In this document: positions 24,715 through 35,182 of the stretch, piece by piece | How positions within the stretch are numbered: position 1 is the stretch's first letter | How the letters are laid out: the number at the start of each line of letters is the position of its first letter | Assembly (NCBI RefSeq): GCF_947503705.1 | Contig: NZ_CANNES010000005.1 | Location: 1-64,000 of the forward strand | Length of the DNA stretch: 64,000 bases | Source of the DNA: an uncultured Tateyamaria sp. | GTDB lineage: Bacteria; Pseudomonadota; Alphaproteobacteria; Rhodobacterales; Rhodobacteraceae | Direction: 5' to 3' | Translations under genes and position numbers: made by a program | The notes under the pieces: generated by a model | Told to the model about the DNA's origin: nothing | What the model saw: the letters and a program-made list of their open reading frames with translations, nothing else | Database searches by the model: none

Positions 24715-26190
24715 ATGGACGCGCAGGCACGACCCCTTTCCGCACTGGGCCTGACCGCCCGGGGCGGGACTAATCCGCAGATCACCGGCATTGCCGTCGA
24801 CAGCCGCGAGGTCAAAGAGGGCTTCCTCTTTGCCGCCATGCCGGGCGCCCGCGTGCATGGGGCGGAATTCATCCAATATGCTGTGCGGATGGGTGCAGTT
24901 GCCGTCCTCACCGATGCGCAAGGGGCCGCCCTGGCTGCGGATCATCTGAACGGCATTGCCGTGATCATCGCCGACGCACCGCGCGAGGCGCTGTCGCGAA
25001 CCGCAGCGCTGTGGTTTGGCGGCCAACCGGCTTATGTGGTCGCCGTTACCGGCACCAATGGCAAAACATCCGTCTCCACCTTCGTGCGGCAAATATGGAT
25101 CGAAATGGGCCTTGCTGCGGTCAATCTCGGCACAACTGGCGTCGAAGGGGCCTGGACCGCACCGCTGGCCCATACTACGCCCGAGCCGATCACGCTGCAC
25201 CGGACCCTGGCCGCCGCCAAAGCAAACGGGATCACCCACGCCGCGATGGAGGCTTCAAGCCACGGCCTTGACCAACGCCGCCTTGATGGCGTGACGCTCA
25301 CGGCGGCAGGGTTCACAAACTTTACCCAGGATCATCTCGACTATCACCACACGTTCGAGGCTTATTTCGATGCCAAGGCGGGGCTTTTCGCGCGCGTCCT
25401 GCCCGACGACGGTATCGCGGTGATCAACATTGACGACCCGCGTGGGGTGGACATGGCCGCAATTGCCGCCGCCCGTGGCCAAGAGGTGATCACCGTGGGG
25501 CGCGACGGCGGCGACCTGCACCTGTCTGCGCAGCGTTTTGACAGTACCGGGCAGGACGTGCGCTTTGACTACAAAGGCAAAGCCTGTACTGCGCGTTTGC
25601 CGCTTATTGGCGGATTTCAGGCCGACAATGTGATGCTGGCGTGTGGTCTGGTCATCGCCTGCGGGGCTGATCCCGCGCGGGTGTTCGAGACGTTGCCGCA
25701 TCTGGGCACCGTCCGGGGCCGTATGCAGCTGGCCGCCACCCGCGACAACGGGGCCGCCGTCTTTGTCGATTACGCCCATACGCCTGACGCCGTGGCCACG
25801 GCCCTTGCGGCCATGCGCCCCCATGTGATGGGCAAGCTGGTGGCCATCGTGGGCGCAGGCGGCGACCGTGACGCGGGCAAGCGACCCTTGATGGGGCAGG
25901 CGGCAGCGGAACAAGCCGACGTGGTCTTTGTCACCGACGACAACCCCCGCAGCGAAGATCCCGCCACCATCCGTGCCGCCGTCATGGCTGGTTGCCCCGA
26001 AGCCACGGAAGTCGGCGACCGGGCCGAGGCAATCCTGCGCGCGGTTGATGCGCTGGAACCGGGCGATGCGCTCTTGATCGCAGGCAAGGGGCACGAGACC
26101 GGCCAGATCGTGGGCGATGACATCCTGCCATTTGACGATGCCGAACAGGCCAGCGTTGCCGTGGCCGCATTGGAAGGACGTTTGACATGA
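24715..26190 (+). CDS. murE: UDP-MurNAc-tripeptide synthetase MurE
   Basis: This 491-residue cytoplasmic ATP-dependent ligase adds meso-diaminopimelate to UDP-MurNAc-L-Ala-D-Glu. The ATP loop VTGTNGKTSVSTF is near residue 108, a carbamylated-Lys region follows, and DDNPRSEDP (about residue 405) is the DNPR motif that selects meso-DAP over lysine. The length is normal. It overlaps murF by four bases (ATGA). Confidence 0.97.
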   Translation: MDAQARPLSALGLTARGGTNPQITGIAVDSREVKEGFLFAAMPGARVHGAEFIQYAVRMGAVAVLTDAQGAALAADHLNGIAVIIADAPREALSRTAALWFGGQPAYVVAVTGTNGKTSVSTFVRQIWIEMGLAAVNLGTTGVEGAWTAPLAHTTPEPITLHRTLAAAKANGITHAAMEASSHGLDQRRLDGVTLTAAGFTNFTQDHLDYHHTFEAYFDAKAGLFARVLPDDGIAVINIDDPRGVDMAAIAAARGQEVITVGRDGGDLHLSAQRFDSTGQDVRFDYKGKACTARLPLIGGFQADNVMLACGLVIACGADPARVFETLPHLGTVRGRMQLAATRDNGAAVFVDYAHTPDAVATALAAMRPHVMGKLVAIVGAGGDRDAGKRPLMGQAAAEQADVVFVTDDNPRSEDPATIRAAVMAGCPEATEVGDRAEAILRAVDALEPGDALLIAGKGHETGQIVGDDILPFDDAEQASVAVAALEGRLT

Positions 26191-27635
26191 CGCTTTGGAC
26201 CGCAGCCGAGGCCGCAGCCGCGACAGGCGGCACCAGCACTGGCGACTGGAGTGCCACGGGCGTGTCCATCGACACCCGCACCCTGCAAGCCGGCGACCTC
26301 TTTGTCGCGCTGCAAGCGGTGCGGGATGGCCATGATTTTGTGGCGCAGGCGCTGGAAAACGGCGCGGCCGCTGCATTGGTCACCCACGTGCCCAAAGGCG
26401 TGGCCCAAGACGCCCCACTTTTGATTGTGCCCGACGTCTTGCAAGGGCTTGAGGCGCTGGGCACCGCCGCCCGTGCCCGCACAGAGGCCCGGGTCGTGGC
26501 GATCACCGGCTCGGTTGGCAAGACTTCGACCAAGGAAATGTTGCGCGCGATGCTGGGCGATCAGGGCCGAACACATGCCTCTGTCGCCAGCTACAACAAC
26601 CACTGGGGTGTGCCGCTAACGCTGGCGCGTATGCCCGCCGACACCGAATATGCCGTGATCGAGATCGGTATGAATCACCCTGGCGAAATTGCACCATTGG
26701 CCCGCATGGTACGCCCCCATGTCGCGATGATCACCACCGTGGCCGCTGCACACCTTGAGGCCTTTGAGGACATTACCGGCATCGCCGTTGAAAAGGCGTC
26801 GATCATCGATGGGCTGGAATACGGCGGCACCGCGATCCTCAACAACGACTGCTCTACGGCGGCGATCCTTCAGGCCAAGGCGCATGACGCCAAACGCCGT
26901 GATGTGGGCTTTGGCGAACACGGCTTTGATTTTGTTCTGAAATCCGTGGATCTCGGGCGTGACAGCACCGTGGTTCAAGCCGAGGCGCACGAACAGCCCC
27001 TGCTGTTCAAGATCGGGGCGGTCGGCAAACACTATGCCATGAACGGCCTCGGGGCGCTGGCGGCGTGCGAGGCGCTTGGGGCCGATCTGGCGCTGGCCGC
27101 GCAATCGCTGGGCCGCTGGTCACCCTATCAAGGGCGCGGCGCGCGCGAAGTGATCTTTCTCGACCCGGTCGAGACCGACATGACGCTGGAATTGATCGAC
27201 GACAGCTATAACGCCAACCCGACCTCGATGGCCGCAGCCCTCGACGTGCTGGCCGCCGCCCAGGTCACAAACGACATTGGGCGCGTCAGCAAGGGGCGGC
27301 GGATCGCTTTTGTGGGCGACATGAAGGAATTGGGCGACCAAGGCCCCGGCATGCACGCCGATCTGGCCGCCCTGTCGGCGATGGGCCAGATTGACAAAGT
27401 CCACTGCATCGGCCCGCTGATGCAGCACCTGCACGCAGCATTGCCCGCCGAAAAACAAGGCGACTGGGGCGAGACCGCAACCGAGATGGTGGCCAACATA
27501 CCCCGCCGTCTGGACAGCGGCGATGTGGTGTTGGTCAAAGGGTCGCTGTCGATGAAACTGGCCCTTGTCGTTGACGCCATCCGCAAAATGGGCCATCCGG
27601 TGGATATGGGCGCAGACCCACAAGATAATGAGTAG
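26187..27635 (+). CDS. murF: UDP-MurNAc-pentapeptide synthetase MurF
   Basis: This 482-residue ligase adds D-Ala-D-Ala to UDP-MurNAc-tripeptide. The P-loop [13 protein letters not shown] (about residue 108), the motif [10 protein letters not shown] and the D-S-Y-N-A-N-P-T-S segment ([12 protein letters not shown]) identify the family. It begins in the murE stop and is followed by mraY after 11 bp. Confidence 0.97.
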   Translation: MTLWTAAEAAAATGGTSTGDWSATGVSIDTRTLQAGDLFVALQAVRDGHDFVAQALENGAAAALVTHVPKGVAQDAPLLIVPDVLQGLEALGTAARARTEARVVAITGSVGKTSTKEMLRAMLGDQGRTHASVASYNNHWGVPLTLARMPADTEYAVIEIGMNHPGEIAPLARMVRPHVAMITTVAAAHLEAFEDITGIAVEKASIIDGLEYGGTAILNNDCSTAAILQAKAHDAKRRDVGFGEHGFDFVLKSVDLGRDSTVVQAEAHEQPLLFKIGAVGKHYAMNGLGALAACEALGADLALAAQSLGRWSPYQGRGAREVIFLDPVETDMTLELIDDSYNANPTSMAAALDVLAAAQVTNDIGRVSKGRRIAFVGDMKELGDQGPGMHADLAALSAMGQIDKVHCIGPLMQHLHAALPAEKQGDWGETATEMVANIPRRLDSGDVVLVKGSLSMKLALVVDAIRKMGHPVDMGADPQDNE

Positions 27636-27646
27636 GGACGCTTAGA

Positions 27647-28729
27647 ATGCTCTATTGGTTGACAGCGCTTTCGGATGGCGGAGATTTTTTCAACCTCTTC
27701 CGCTACATCACCTTCCGCGCAGGCGGGGCGTTCATGACGGCGCTGTTCTTTGGCTTTGTCTTTGGCAAACCGCTGATTGCGGTGCTGCGGCGCAAGCAGG
27801 GCAAGGGACAGCCGATCCGCGATGATGGTCCCGAAGGGCACTTTGCCAAGGCAGGCACGCCGACCATGGGGGGGCTGCTGATCGTGGGGGCGTTGACGAC
27901 GTCCACGCTGCTCTGGGCGCGGCTCGACAACCCTTTCGTCTGGATCGTGCTGGGGGTGACACTGGCCTTTGCGCTGATCGGTTTTGCCGATGACTATGCC
28001 AAAGTGTCCAAACAAACCACGGCGGGCGTTTCCGGCAAGGTGCGGCTGCTGCTGGGCTTTCTCATCGCCGCAATCGCCGCCTATTTCGCCACGATCAACC
28101 ACCCCGAAGCATTGCAAAACCAACTGGCCGTGCCGGTGTTCAAGGACGTGCTGATCAGCCTCGGTATCCTCTTTGTTCCCTTTGCGATCATCGTGATCGT
28201 GGGCGCGGCCAACGCGGTGAACCTGACGGACGGGCTTGATGGTCTGGCCATCATGCCGGTGATGATCGCGGCCGGCACGCTGGGCGTGATTGCATATGTT
28301 GTGGGGCGGGTCGATTTTACAGAAGACCTCGGGCTGCACTATGTGCCCGGCACCGGCGAGTTACTGGTGATCACAATGGGAATCATCGGCGGGGGCCTTG
28401 GCTTTTTGTGGTACAATGCACCGCCCGCCGCAGTGTTCATGGGCGACACCGGCTCGCTCGCCCTTGGGGGCGCATTGGGCGCCATCGCAGTCGCGGCCAA
28501 GCACGAGATCGTCTTTGCCATCGTTGGTGGCATCTTTGTCGCCGAAGCGCTCAGCGTGATGATCCAGGTGCTTTACTACAAACGCACGGGCAAACGGGTT
28601 TTCCTGATGGCCCCGATCCATCACCACTATGAGAAAAAAGGCTGGGCCGAGCCGCAGATCGTGATCCGCTTCTGGATCATTGCGCTGATCCTCGCGATGA
28701 TCGGGCTGGCCACGCTCAAGGTGCGCTAG
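27647..28729 (+). CDS. mraY: Phospho-MurNAc-pentapeptide transferase MraY
   Basis: This 360-residue, ten-helix integral membrane enzyme makes lipid I from UDP-MurNAc-pentapeptide and undecaprenyl phosphate. Diagnostic motifs are [40 protein letters not shown] and [11 protein letters not shown], with the Mg-binding Asp and the HHH loop intact. An extra gene (SDR) follows it here in place of murD. Confidence 0.97.
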   Translation: MLYWLTALSDGGDFFNLFRYITFRAGGAFMTALFFGFVFGKPLIAVLRRKQGKGQPIRDDGPEGHFAKAGTPTMGGLLIVGALTTSTLLWARLDNPFVWIVLGVTLAFALIGFADDYAKVSKQTTAGVSGKVRLLLGFLIAAIAAYFATINHPEALQNQLAVPVFKDVLISLGILFVPFAIIVIVGAANAVNLTDGLDGLAIMPVMIAAGTLGVIAYVVGRVDFTEDLGLHYVPGTGELLVITMGIIGGGLGFLWYNAPPAAVFMGDTGSLALGGALGAIAVAAKHEIVFAIVGGIFVAEALSVMIQVLYYKRTGKRVFLMAPIHHHYEKKGWAEPQIVIRFWIIALILAMIGLATLKVR

Positions 28730-28732
28730 TCC

Positions 28733-29383
28733 GTGCGGGCGTTGGTCACAGGGGGCAACCGGGGCATAGGCTTTGCCATTGCCGCGGGACTGGTGGCACG
28801 GGGCACAGATGTTGTGATTGGGGCGCGGGACGCGGACAAAGGGCAGGCGGCGGCGACCGAGCTGGGCTGTCAATCGGTGCACCTTGATTTGGAACGCCCA
28901 AATACCTTCGCTCCGGCCATCCAGGCTGCCGGGCCAATCGACATCCTGATCAATAATGCGGGCATCCTGATCGAGGACAGCATGATCGCTGCGCCTGACG
29001 GCCTGCGCTGCTCCATGCAGGTTATGTTTCACGCACCGTTCGAGTTGATCTGTCTGTGCCTGCCGCATATGAGGGAAAAAGGCGCGGGCAAGATCATAAA
29101 CCTCAGCTCGGGCTGGGGCAGTTTTGCAGAAGATATGGAAGGACCGGGCGGCTACGGCGTCGCCAAAGCGGCGCTGAACGCACTCACATTCGCCTTGCCA
29201 CGCGACCTGCCTGCGGGCGTGACGATCAACGCGATGTGCCCCGGCTGGGTGCACACCGACATGGGCGGGCCCAGTGCGCCGCGCACGCCAGAGCAGGGGG
29301 CTGACACAGCCCTCTGGCTGGCGCTGGACGCGGGCGACGTGACAGGAAAGTTCTTCCGCGACCGTCAGGAAATCCAATGGTAA
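28733..29383 (+). CDS. Short-chain dehydrogenase/reductase inserted in the dcw cluster
   Basis: This 216-residue classical SDR has the NAD(P)-binding TGGNRGIGFAI at the N-terminus, LINNAG near residue 80, and catalytic YGVAK (Tyr, Lys) with a preceding Ser (LSSGWGS). It is somewhat short because the last strand region is compact. It starts with GTG 3 bp after the mraY stop, so it is expressed with the cell-wall genes. Its substrate is unknown and SDRs are not part of the standard dcw set. It may be a passenger, or may act in precursor or redox metabolism. Confidence 0.85.
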   Translation: MRALVTGGNRGIGFAIAAGLVARGTDVVIGARDADKGQAAATELGCQSVHLDLERPNTFAPAIQAAGPIDILINNAGILIEDSMIAAPDGLRCSMQVMFHAPFELICLCLPHMREKGAGKIINLSSGWGSFAEDMEGPGGYGVAKAALNALTFALPRDLPAGVTINAMCPGWVHTDMGGPSAPRTPEQGADTALWLALDAGDVTGKFFRDRQEIQW

Positions 29384-29410
29384 TGCTCACGCTTTTGTTT
29401 CCCAAGAATG

Positions 29411-29464
29411 TCCCGGGGGTCTGGGGGCTGGCCCCCGGGAATAGGTTTGTCTGGGGGCTGGCCC
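29411..29464 (+). repeat. Perfect 9-bp-stem hairpin plus 16-bp direct repeat before murD
   Basis: TCCCGGGGG (29411-29419) pairs perfectly with CCCCCGGGA (29432-29440). The 16-mer GTCTGGGGGCTGGCCC occurs at 29419-29434 (partly in the loop) and again at 29449-29464, right before the murD ATG at 29466. The second copy therefore occupies the murD ribosome-binding region. It could be an attenuator or a remnant of the event that inserted the SDR gene. Confidence 0.65.
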
Positions 29465-29465
29465 A

Positions 29466-30860
29466 ATGATCCCGGTCCGTGGTCTCAAGGGCGCAAAAAT
29501 CGCCGTTCTGGGCCTTGGTCGCTCGGGCCTCTCTGCCGCCCGGGCCCTGGACGCAGGTGGGGCCACCCCGATCTGCTGGGATGACAATGACGCGGCGCGC
29601 GCCAAAGCCGAAGCCGAAGGGTTCGCTTGCGCCGATCTCAAACGGGCAGGGGCGTTTGACGACATCGCAAGGCTGATCGTATCGCCGGGCATTCCGCACC
29701 TTTACCCAACACCCAACCCCGTTGTGGCTGCCGCCCTGGCCGCAGGCGTGCCGGTGGACAACGATATCGGTCTGTTCTTTCAATCCTTTGCGACACCGGA
29801 GTGGAGCAGCTTTGACAGCCCCCCGCGTGTCATCGCCGTCACCGGCTCCAACGGCAAGTCCACCACATCGGCGCTGATCCATCACATCATGGACGCGGCG
29901 GACAGGCCCGCACAGCTTGCGGGCAATATCGGGCGCGGGGTGCTCGACATCGATCCGCCGCATAATGGCGAAGTCGTGGTGCTGGAACTGTCCAGCTACC
30001 AGACCGATCTGGCGCGCAGCCTGACACCAGATGTGGCCGTCTTCACCAATTTGTCGCCCGACCATCTGGACCGGCACGCAGGTATGGGCGGCTATTTTGC
30101 GGCCAAACGCAGGCTTTTTGCCGAGGGCGGGCCCGACCGGGCGGTCATTGGTGTGGACGAGGACGAAGGGCGGTTTCTGGCGGGCCAGCTTGTTGAGGGG
30201 CCCACCGATGACCGGGTGATCCGGGTGTCAGTGGCGCAAAAGCTGACAGGGCCGGGCTGGCAGGTTTTTGCTCGCAAGGGATTTTTGTCGGAATACCGCA
30301 AGGGGCGGCAAGTGGCCTCGATCGACCTGCGCAGCATTGACGGGTTGCCCGGGGCGCACAACCACCAAAACGCTTGCGCCGCCTATGCGGCCGCACGGGC
30401 ACTGGGGATTGCGCCCAAGGTGATTGAGGCGGCGTTCAAGACCTTTGCGGGCCTGCCGCATCGCAGCCAGTTGATCGCCGACGCGAATGGCGTCCGCTTT
30501 GTCAATGACAGCAAGGCCACCAATGTCGACAGCGCCGCCAAGGCATTGGCCGCTTTTGACAATATCCGCTGGATCTGTGGCGGGTTGCAGAAAGAGGGCG
30601 GGTTGGACGACGTGAACGCGGCTTCTGGCGCGGTGAAAAAGGCCTACGTGATCGGGCGCGAGGCGGCGACTTTTGCCATGCAACTGGACGTGCCGACGCA
30701 GGTGTGCGGCACGATGGAGGTGGCCGTGGCTGCCGCCATGGCCGAGGCAGAGCCAGGCGATGTCGTTCTGTTGGCACCTGCCGCGGCCAGCTTTGATCAA
30801 TATGACAGCTTTGAACGGCGCGGCGAGGATTTCATCGCCCAGGTCCAAGCCCGGCTGTGA
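29466..30860 (+). CDS. murD: UDP-MurNAc-L-Ala:D-Glu ligase MurD
   Basis: This 464-residue enzyme adds D-glutamate to UDP-MurNAc-L-Ala. Motifs: [13 protein letters not shown] (UDP-binding N-domain), [18 protein letters not shown] (P-loop, about residue 122), [38 protein letters not shown] and the C-terminal KEGGLDD region. Its Shine-Dalgarno region is occupied by a G-rich direct repeat, so initiation may be unusual. The next gene downstream is on the opposite strand. Confidence 0.97.
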   Translation: MIPVRGLKGAKIAVLGLGRSGLSAARALDAGGATPICWDDNDAARAKAEAEGFACADLKRAGAFDDIARLIVSPGIPHLYPTPNPVVAAALAAGVPVDNDIGLFFQSFATPEWSSFDSPPRVIAVTGSNGKSTTSALIHHIMDAADRPAQLAGNIGRGVLDIDPPHNGEVVVLELSSYQTDLARSLTPDVAVFTNLSPDHLDRHAGMGGYFAAKRRLFAEGGPDRAVIGVDEDEGRFLAGQLVEGPTDDRVIRVSVAQKLTGPGWQVFARKGFLSEYRKGRQVASIDLRSIDGLPGAHNHQNACAAYAAARALGIAPKVIEAAFKTFAGLPHRSQLIADANGVRFVNDSKATNVDSAAKALAAFDNIRWICGGLQKEGGLDDVNAASGAVKKAYVIGREAATFAMQLDVPTQVCGTMEVAVAAAMAEAEPGDVVLLAPAAASFDQYDSFERRGEDFIAQVQARL

Positions 30861-30933
30861 TCCAAAGGAGCGCGCATGCGCGCGCACGACATGTTTTGTT
30901 TGGCGCGCATTGCAACCTTTGGCGATAAGCGGA

Positions 30934-32109
30934 TCAGGTGGGAATGGCGCGGGCGGCGGCCATGGCCGAGGACCAGGCCCATTGAAAATTGTAACCGCCC
31001 AGCCATCCCGTCACATCCACAGCTTCGCCAATGAAATAAAGGCCCGGTACGCGGCCTGACATCATCGTCTTTGAACTGATCTCGTCCGTGGCGATCCCGC
31101 CCCGTGTGACCTCGGCCGTGCGGTAGCCTTCGGTACCGCCGGGCGTCAGACGCCATTCCGTCAGGTCGGAACAAATCGCGTCGATCCGTGCATCGGATAA
31201 ATCACCCAAGCGGCCTTTGAGATCAATTTGTGTGCCCAGGTGGTCCACCAACCGCGCAGGCAAATGGTGTGCCAGTTCCGTTGTGAGGGCCTTTTTGCCA
31301 TCCTCGGTCCGCTTGTGTCGCAGGACAGTGGCGAAATCCGTCTCTGGCGCCAGATGCACGGTGATGGCCGCGCCCGCTTCCCAATAGCTGGAGGCTTGCA
31401 GGATTGCAGGTCCCGACAGGCCGCGATGGGTGAAAAGCAGCGCCTCGTCAAAGCCGGGGCCGTTGGCGGTCACGCGGGCCGGACAGGCCACGCCCGAGAT
31501 GTCGGCAAAGCGGCGATCGGGGAAGGTGAAGGGCACCAGGGCCGGTTCGGTGGCCGTGATCCGGTGCCCGAACCCGCGCGCCACATCATAAGCAAAGCCG
31601 GTCGCGCCCATCTTGGGGATCGACTTGCCCCCCGTGGCGATGACGGCGTTGCGCGCAGTGACGGGCGTGCCTTTGCCGTCCTTGACCAGCGTCGCGGTGA
31701 ACCCATCCGGCGCCTTTGCAAAGTCGCGCACGTCTGTTTGCAAATGCAGCGCCACGCCCGCGCCTTGCATAAGGTCGCGCAGCATCGCGATGATCTCCTT
31801 GGCCGACCCGTCGCAAAACAGTTGGCCTAGCGTTTTCTCGTGCCAGGCGATCCCGTGCCGGTCTACAAGTTCGATGAAATCCCACTGGGTATAGCGGGCC
31901 AGCGCCGATTTGGCGAAATGGGGGTTTTCGCTCAGGAATGCATGGGCATCGCAATACATGTTGGTGAAATTGCAGCGCCCGCCACCGGAGATGCGGATTT
32001 TTTCGCCCGGCGCCTTGGCGTGATCAACGACCAGAACGCGGCCACCCGCATGGGCGGCACACATCATGCCGGCCGCACCGGCCCCTATGATCAGCGTATC
32101 GAAATCCAT
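30934..32109 (-). CDS. FAD-dependent oxidoreductase, HI0933/BaiN family, antisense within the dcw cluster
   Basis: This 391-residue flavoprotein has the Rossmann GxGxxG motif IGAGAAGMMCA at residue 8 and the family signature ISGGGRCNFTN near residue 45. The last third carries DVTGWLGGYNFQWA, which binds the FAD. HI0933/BaiN proteins are soluble flavoproteins of uncertain reaction; the name BaiN (bile-acid NADH:flavin oxidoreductase) should not be taken literally here. I chose the ATG at 32109. It is transcribed against the surrounding mur/fts genes and interrupts the operon between murD and ftsW. Confidence 0.88.
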   Translation of the reverse strand: MDFDTLIIGAGAAGMMCAAHAGGRVLVVDHAKAPGEKIRISGGGRCNFTNMYCDAHAFLSENPHFAKSALARYTQWDFIELVDRHGIAWHEKTLGQLFCDGSAKEIIAMLRDLMQGAGVALHLQTDVRDFAKAPDGFTATLVKDGKGTPVTARNAVIATGGKSIPKMGATGFAYDVARGFGHRITATEPALVPFTFPDRRFADISGVACPARVTANGPGFDEALLFTHRGLSGPAILQASSYWEAGAAITVHLAPETDFATVLRHKRTEDGKKALTTELAHHLPARLVDHLGTQIDLKGRLGDLSDARIDAICSDLTEWRLTPGGTEGYRTAEVTRGGIATDEISSKTMMSGRVPGLYFIGEAVDVTGWLGGYNFQWAWSSAMAAARAIPT

Positions 32110-32213
32110 AGAGCCCCCCGTGCAGGATTGCACAGAAAGGGTCAAGGCCAAGGGGTTGCGGTGGCCCTGGGCGAGGTTACGTCCCTCATAGACATGCAAA
32201 ACGGAGACCTCCC

Positions 32214-32741
32214 ATGACAGCGCTTACAGCCGGTTCCCCCTTTCCCCTCACCGAAATTCCCAAACTGGGCGGCGGCACCGTCGCGCTGGGCGCGCCGCAG
32301 GGTGGGCGCGACTGGCAACTCGTGGTCATCTATCGGGGCCTGCACTGCCCCTTGTGCAAGAAATACCTGACGCAACTCAACGAGATGCAAGGCCAGTTTC
32401 ACGAGATCGGTGTCGATGTGGTCGTGGCCTCGGGCGACCCTCAGGAAAAGGCCCAGACCATGGCCGCCGAACACGCCCCGCAACTGCCCATGGGCTACGG
32501 GTTGAGCGTGGCACAGATGCAGGGCCTGGGCCTTTACATTTCTGACCCGCGCAGCCCGCAGGAAACCGACCGTCCGTTTTCCGAACCTGGGCTGTTCGTG
32601 GTCAACGCGGACGGGGCCATTCAGATGGTGGACGTGTCAAACGCGCCCTTCCTGCGCCCCGATCTTGCGGGCGTGCTGGGCGGGATCACCTTTATCCGCA
32701 ACAACGACTATCCCATTCGCGGCACGCATAAAGCCGCCTAA
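32214..32741 (+). CDS. Peroxiredoxin-like / AhpC-TSA redoxin
   Basis: This is a 175-residue thioredoxin-fold protein. The motif YRGLHCPLCKKYL holds a CxxC in the position of the peroxidatic Cys of peroxiredoxins, and the later segment GLFVVNADGAIQMVDV is the standard strand pair. It has no signal peptide, so it is cytoplasmic. It is divergent from the baiN-like gene, and an ACCTCCC-type purine-rich complement region precedes the ATG. Together with the flavoprotein it might form a small redox pair, but that is inference. Confidence 0.83.
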   Translation: MTALTAGSPFPLTEIPKLGGGTVALGAPQGGRDWQLVVIYRGLHCPLCKKYLTQLNEMQGQFHEIGVDVVVASGDPQEKAQTMAAEHAPQLPMGYGLSVAQMQGLGLYISDPRSPQETDRPFSEPGLFVVNADGAIQMVDVSNAPFLRPDLAGVLGGITFIRNNDYPIRGTHKAA

Positions 32742-32759
32742 AGCGCCCTAAACCCTTGC

Positions 32760-32787
32760 GCGGGCTGGCCAACAAAGGCTGGCCCGC
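32760..32787. terminator. Hairpin after the redoxin gene
   Basis: An 11-bp stem (GCGGGCTGGCC with GGCTGGCCCGC, two G-U pairs) encloses AACAAA. It begins 18 bp after the redoxin stop and lies 85 bp before ftsW. There is no strong T-run, so termination would be partial. Confidence 0.45.
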
Positions 32788-32871
32788 ACGGCAATTTACC
32801 GCTATGCTGCACGCCAAGCACTTCGGAGAAACCGGAGGCATGAGGCAGTTTAGGCAGCAAGGCGGCAGATC

Positions 32872-34038
32872 ATGACTGAAATGGTCTATGGCGCGGTCCC
32901 CGTGCGGGACGGCGAACCCATTCTCCCAAAATGGTGGCGGACAATCGACAAATGGTCGTTGTCCTGCGTTCTGATCTTGTGTGCCGTGGGGCTCCTGTTG
33001 GGCTTTGCCGCCTCTGTGCCGCTTGCGGAAAAGAACGGCTTTGCCCCGTTTCACTATGTGACCAAACAGGCGATTTTCGGGGGCGCGGCACTGGTTGCAA
33101 TGATCCTGACCTCTATGATGTCGCCTGTGGTCGTGCGCCGCCTGGCCGTGCTGGGGTTCCTTGTGGCCTTTGTGGCCCTGGCGCTCTTGCCCTTCTTCGG
33201 CACGGATTTCGGCAAAGGGGCGGTGCGCTGGTATTCGCTTGGCTTTGGGTCGATCCAGCCCTCTGAGTTTCTCAAACCCGGCTTTGTGGTGGCGGCGGCC
33301 TGGATGATGGCGGCCAGCCAGGACCTCAACGGGCCACCGGGCAAGGCGTGGTCCTTTGCGCTTTGCATTTCCATCGTGCTGATGCTGGCGTTGCAGCCCG
33401 ACTTTGGCCAGGCCTGCCTTGTCCTTTTCGGTTGGGCGGTGATGTATTTCGTGGCCGGAGCCCCGATGATCCTGCTGGTCGGCATGGCCGGGCTGGTGAT
33501 CTTTGGTGGCACCATCGCCTATTCCAATTCCGAACACTTCGCCCGGCGCATTGACGGTTTCCTCAGCCCGGATGTCGATCCGCGCACGCAACTGGGCTAT
33601 GCCACCAACGCAATCCAGGAAGGCGGCCTTTTTGGTGTCGGCGTGGGCGAAGGGCAGGTGAAATGGTCGCTCCCCGATGCGCACACGGATTTCATCATTG
33701 CGGTGGCGGCCGAGGAATACGGCCTGATCCTCGTGCTCTGCATCATCCTGCTCTATGCGAGCATTGTCGTGCGCTCCTTGCTGCGCCTTGTACGCGAACG
33801 CGACCCCTTTATTCGTCTGGCGGGCACGGGTCTGGCCTGCATGTTCGGGGTGCAGGCGATGATCAACATGGGCGTGGCCGTGCGCCTTCTACCAGCCAAG
33901 GGGATGACGTTGCCTTTTGTGTCTTATGGCGGCAGTTCGGTGATTGCCTCGGGCATTGCCATCGGGATGCTGCTGGCCTTCACCCGGACCCGGGCACAGG
34001 GCGAGATTTCGGACCTGCTGGGACGAGGCCGTCGATGA
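32872..34038 (+). CDS. ftsW: Lipid II polymerase FtsW
   Basis: This 388-residue SEDS-family membrane glycosyltransferase polymerises lipid II at the septum together with FtsI. It has about ten hydrophobic segments. The signatures FGSIQPSEFLKP, LALQPDFGQACL, QAMINMGVAVRLLPAKGMTL and PFVSYGGSSVIASG are all typical. The region before it contains a weak AGGCGG ribosome-binding site. Transcription must start upstream of it because the flavoprotein gene is in reverse; the redoxin gene or the intergenic space are the options. Confidence 0.96.
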   Translation: MTEMVYGAVPVRDGEPILPKWWRTIDKWSLSCVLILCAVGLLLGFAASVPLAEKNGFAPFHYVTKQAIFGGAALVAMILTSMMSPVVVRRLAVLGFLVAFVALALLPFFGTDFGKGAVRWYSLGFGSIQPSEFLKPGFVVAAAWMMAASQDLNGPPGKAWSFALCISIVLMLALQPDFGQACLVLFGWAVMYFVAGAPMILLVGMAGLVIFGGTIAYSNSEHFARRIDGFLSPDVDPRTQLGYATNAIQEGGLFGVGVGEGQVKWSLPDAHTDFIIAVAAEEYGLILVLCIILLYASIVVRSLLRLVRERDPFIRLAGTGLACMFGVQAMINMGVAVRLLPAKGMTLPFVSYGGSSVIASGIAIGMLLAFTRTRAQGEISDLLGRGRR

Positions 34039-34084
34039 TCGTCTGTTGCGCTGGTGGGATAAACCCCGCCCTACGGAGAAATGA

Positions 34085-35182
34085 ATGACCCAGCCCCTGT
34101 TGCTCATCGCCGCTGGCGGCACCGGCGGCCATATGTTCCCGGCTCAGGCCCTGGCCGAGGCGATGCTGGCGCGCGGCTGGCGGGTCAAGCTAAGCACGGA
34201 TGCCCGCGGCGCGCGCTATACGGGCGGCTTTCCGCACACGACAGAGATTGAGCAGATATCGTCGGCCACCTTTGCGCGCGGCGGCATCCTTGCCAAAGCC
34301 GCTGTGCCCTTTCGGATCGGTGCGGGTGTCCTTGGCGCTTTGTTCAAGCTGATGCGGGACCGGCCCACGGTCGTTGTGGGGTTTGGCGGCTATCCGACCA
34401 TCCCGGCCATGACTGCCGCCACAATCCTGCGCCTACCACGCATGATCCACGAACAGAATGGCGTGCTGGGCCGCGTCAACCAGCTTCTGGCAAAACGTGT
34501 GAACACCGTCGCCTGCGGCACGTGGCCCACGGACCTGCCCGAAGGGATCGCAGGCGTGCATGTCGGCAACCCCGTGCGCAGCGCGGTGCTGGACCGGGCC
34601 GGTGCAGGCTACATCACCCCCGGCGACTACCCGATGGAGGTGCTGGTGATCGGCGGCAGCCAGGGCGCCCGCATCCTCAGCGACGTGATCCCGCCCGCAA
34701 TCGCCAGCCTGTCCATGGAGCGGCTCAGGAACCTGCGCGTCAGCCATCAGGCACGCGGCGAGGACGAAGAGCGGGTGCGCAGCTTCTATGCCGAATACGG
34801 CATCAATGCAGATGTCCAACCTTTCTTCCACGATGTGCCCCGCCGCATGGCGCAGGCACAACTGATCATCTCGCGCTCGGGCGCGTCGTCGGTTGCGGAT
34901 ATTTCGGTCATCGGTCGCCCTTCGATCCTGATCCCCTTTGCTGCCGCCACCGGCGACCACCAAACCGCCAATGCGCGCGGGCTGACCGGGGCAGGGGCCG
35001 CCATCCTGATCCCCGAAAGCCAGCTGACATCCGAAACAATGGCCGCCCAGATCACAACCGTCCTCGACAATCCCGACGGTGCGATGCAAATGGCCCAGGC
35101 CGCGCTGAGCGTGGGCAAGCCCGAGGCCACCGAAAGCCTTGTGGCCCTCGTTGAAACCCTCGCTGAGAAAGGGACATCATGA
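34085..35182 (+). CDS. murG: UDP-GlcNAc:undecaprenyl-PP-MurNAc-pentapeptide transferase MurG
   Basis: This 365-residue peripheral membrane glycosyltransferase converts lipid I to lipid II. N-terminal [17 protein letters not shown] is the acceptor-side G-loop, [16 protein letters not shown] the second, and [15 protein letters not shown] the UDP-GlcNAc binding region. The TGDHQTANA segment is conserved too. It overlaps murC by four bases. Confidence 0.97.
   Translation: MTQPLLLIAAGGTGGHMFPAQALAEAMLARGWRVKLSTDARGARYTGGFPHTTEIEQISSATFARGGILAKAAVPFRIGAGVLGALFKLMRDRPTVVVGFGGYPTIPAMTAATILRLPRMIHEQNGVLGRVNQLLAKRVNTVACGTWPTDLPEGIAGVHVGNPVRSAVLDRAGAGYITPGDYPMEVLVIGGSQGARILSDVIPPAIASLSMERLRNLRVSHQARGEDEERVRSFYAEYGINADVQPFFHDVPRRMAQAQLIISRSGASSVADISVIGRPSILIPFAAATGDHQTANARGLTGAGAAILIPESQLTSETMAAQITTVLDNPDGAMQMAQAALSVGKPEATESLVALVETLAEKGTS

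Noticed and set aside
22908-24911. A long minus-strand frame across ftsI
   Set aside because: It is a shadow of ftsI: rich in Arg/His/Gly, without motifs, and it conflicts with a certain essential gene.
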